Origin: JBEKCP01 sp050014815
GTDB lineage: Bacteria > Planctomycetota > Planctomycetia > Pirellulales > Thermoguttaceae
Length of the DNA: 6,239 nucleotides
Reading direction: 5' to 3'
NCBI GenBank assembly: GCA_050014815.1
Contig: JBEKCP010000377.1
Location: 1 to 6,239 of the forward strand
This document shows, in pieces, positions 5,818 to 6,239 of this stretch. Each line of letters begins with the position of its first letter. Position 1 is the first letter of the stretch. The notes below the pieces were generated by a model, which saw nothing but the letters and a program-made list of their open reading frames with translations, was not told where the DNA came from and did no database searches. A program made the translations under genes and the position numbers.

Positions 5818-6239
5818 GTGTTCGTCAGAAACATCATCCGCACTGTGATTGCCGTTGCCATGATCGTTGGGGTGCTGCCAGTCGCGCATGCAGCGCAGAC
5901 TTTGGTGGCGGAGAAACCTGAACTGGTGCCCATCGACACCAGTACCTTCGGGGTGCTGGCCGCTGATCTGGGGTTGCGGCTCATCGCGCCCCGTCAGGGA
6001 TATGCCTCGTCGCTGGCCGTGGTGCGCGGGCCAAAGATCGCGGGAGTCGCCACCACCCCGCCGCGTCTGACGGGACCGGGCGGGGCGGTTCTGCCGCCCG
6101 AGGCCGTACAGATTCGTTGGCTCAGCGGCGACCAGTTCACGCCGTCGCCGGTGCCGGGTCAATACATGGAAGGCCGCGCAGTGCTTGGGCAGCAGGTGCA
6201 TATCGTGCTGACCGTCCACGCGCCGAAGGCTGCCGCTGC
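5818..6239 (+). CDS. Secreted GH123/DUF4091-like protein, N-terminal part (3' truncated)
   Basis: The frame runs from GTG 5818 to the window edge with no stop: 140 codons plus two bases. The N-terminus (MFVRNIIRTVIAVAMIVGVL, then PVAHAAQ) is a clear signal peptide with cleavage expected around A25/A26. The mature start reads 'GLRLIAPRQGYASSLAVV', then 'PRLTGPGGAVLPPEAVQIRW', then 'AVLGQQVHIVLTVHAP'. A 'RLIAPRNG..S..VV...L.G.GG..(I/L)P..AV..R' pattern is what I recall as the N-terminal beta-sandwich of secreted PVC proteins whose C-terminus carries a GH123/DUF4091-like domain. If so, it is a paralogue of the truncated protein at the window's start, but only opposite ends are visible, so they cannot be aligned here. 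The catalytic half lies beyond the window. The gene follows the hairpin after the large haem gene and may start a new transcript or continue the operon. The product could also be an unrelated secreted beta-sandwich protein. Confidence 0.55.
   Translation, partial: MFVRNIIRTVIAVAMIVGVLPVAHAAQTLVAEKPELVPIDTSTFGVLAADLGLRLIAPRQGYASSLAVVRGPKIAGVATTPPRLTGPGGAVLPPEAVQIRWLSGDQFTPSPVPGQYMEGRAVLGQQVHIVLTVHAPKAAA

Noticed and set aside
4593..5984. Long open frame on the minus strand, about 463 residues, opposite the HEAT tail
   Set aside because: It is arginine/glycine-rich with no recognisable domain, and it sits opposite a high-G+C coding region where antisense frames stay open by codon bias. The plus strand has a clear protein fold and a good ribosome site.
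1..6239. tRNA, rRNA, CRISPR array, insertion sequence or attachment site
   Set aside because: I saw no regularly spaced repeats, no transposase-like frame, no inverted terminal repeats, and no tRNA-like cloverleaf in the short intergenic gaps (618-680, 2202-2225, 5715-5817).

Overview
The window holds four co-directional plus-strand genes: two are cut by the window edges and two are complete. All three visible gene starts have a good Shine-Dalgarno, and the three gene starts whose N-termini are visible encode export signals. The gene families point to a PVC-superphylum bacterium (Planctomycetota, Verrucomicrobiota, Lentisphaerota or Kiritimatiellota relatives). The markers are a GH123/DUF4091-like glycosidase-type protein, a secreted PQQ-type propeller, and a large secreted protein resembling the alpha subunit of hydrazine synthase (HZS) with c-type haem motifs. 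This placement is inference from remembered family patterns, because no search was run.

Layout. Bases 3-617 are the C-terminal part of a GH123/DUF4091-like protein that begins upstream. Bases 681-2201 encode a complete secreted PQQ-like beta-propeller protein. Bases 2226-5714 (or from 2259) encode a 1162-residue exported mosaic protein. In order it has a signal peptide, a TolB/PD40-like propeller, an HZS-alpha-type middle domain with a CXXCH, a cytochrome-like region with two more CXXCH motifs, the conserved C-terminal block of that family, and a HEAT-like alpha-helical tail. After a 103-base gap containing a strong GC-rich hairpin, a new secreted gene starts at a GTG at 5818 and runs off the end. 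Its N-terminus resembles the N-terminal region of the same GH123/DUF4091-like family as the first gene.

How the genes may work together. The intergenic gaps are 63, 24 (or 57) and 103 bases and all genes point the same way, so an operon, at least for the first three, is plausible. The products would act outside the cytoplasmic membrane: two carbohydrate-active-type proteins flank a propeller protein and a putative three-haem protein. One reading is a surface or periplasmic polysaccharide-processing module with an attached redox protein; the substrate and reaction cannot be read from the sequence. The HZS-alpha resemblance does not by itself imply hydrazine synthesis or anammox, since no beta/gamma partner genes are visible here. 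The most unusual points are the three-haem HZS-alpha-like core fused to a GC-richer HEAT tail, and a duplicated ribosome-binding-site/leader in front of that gene.
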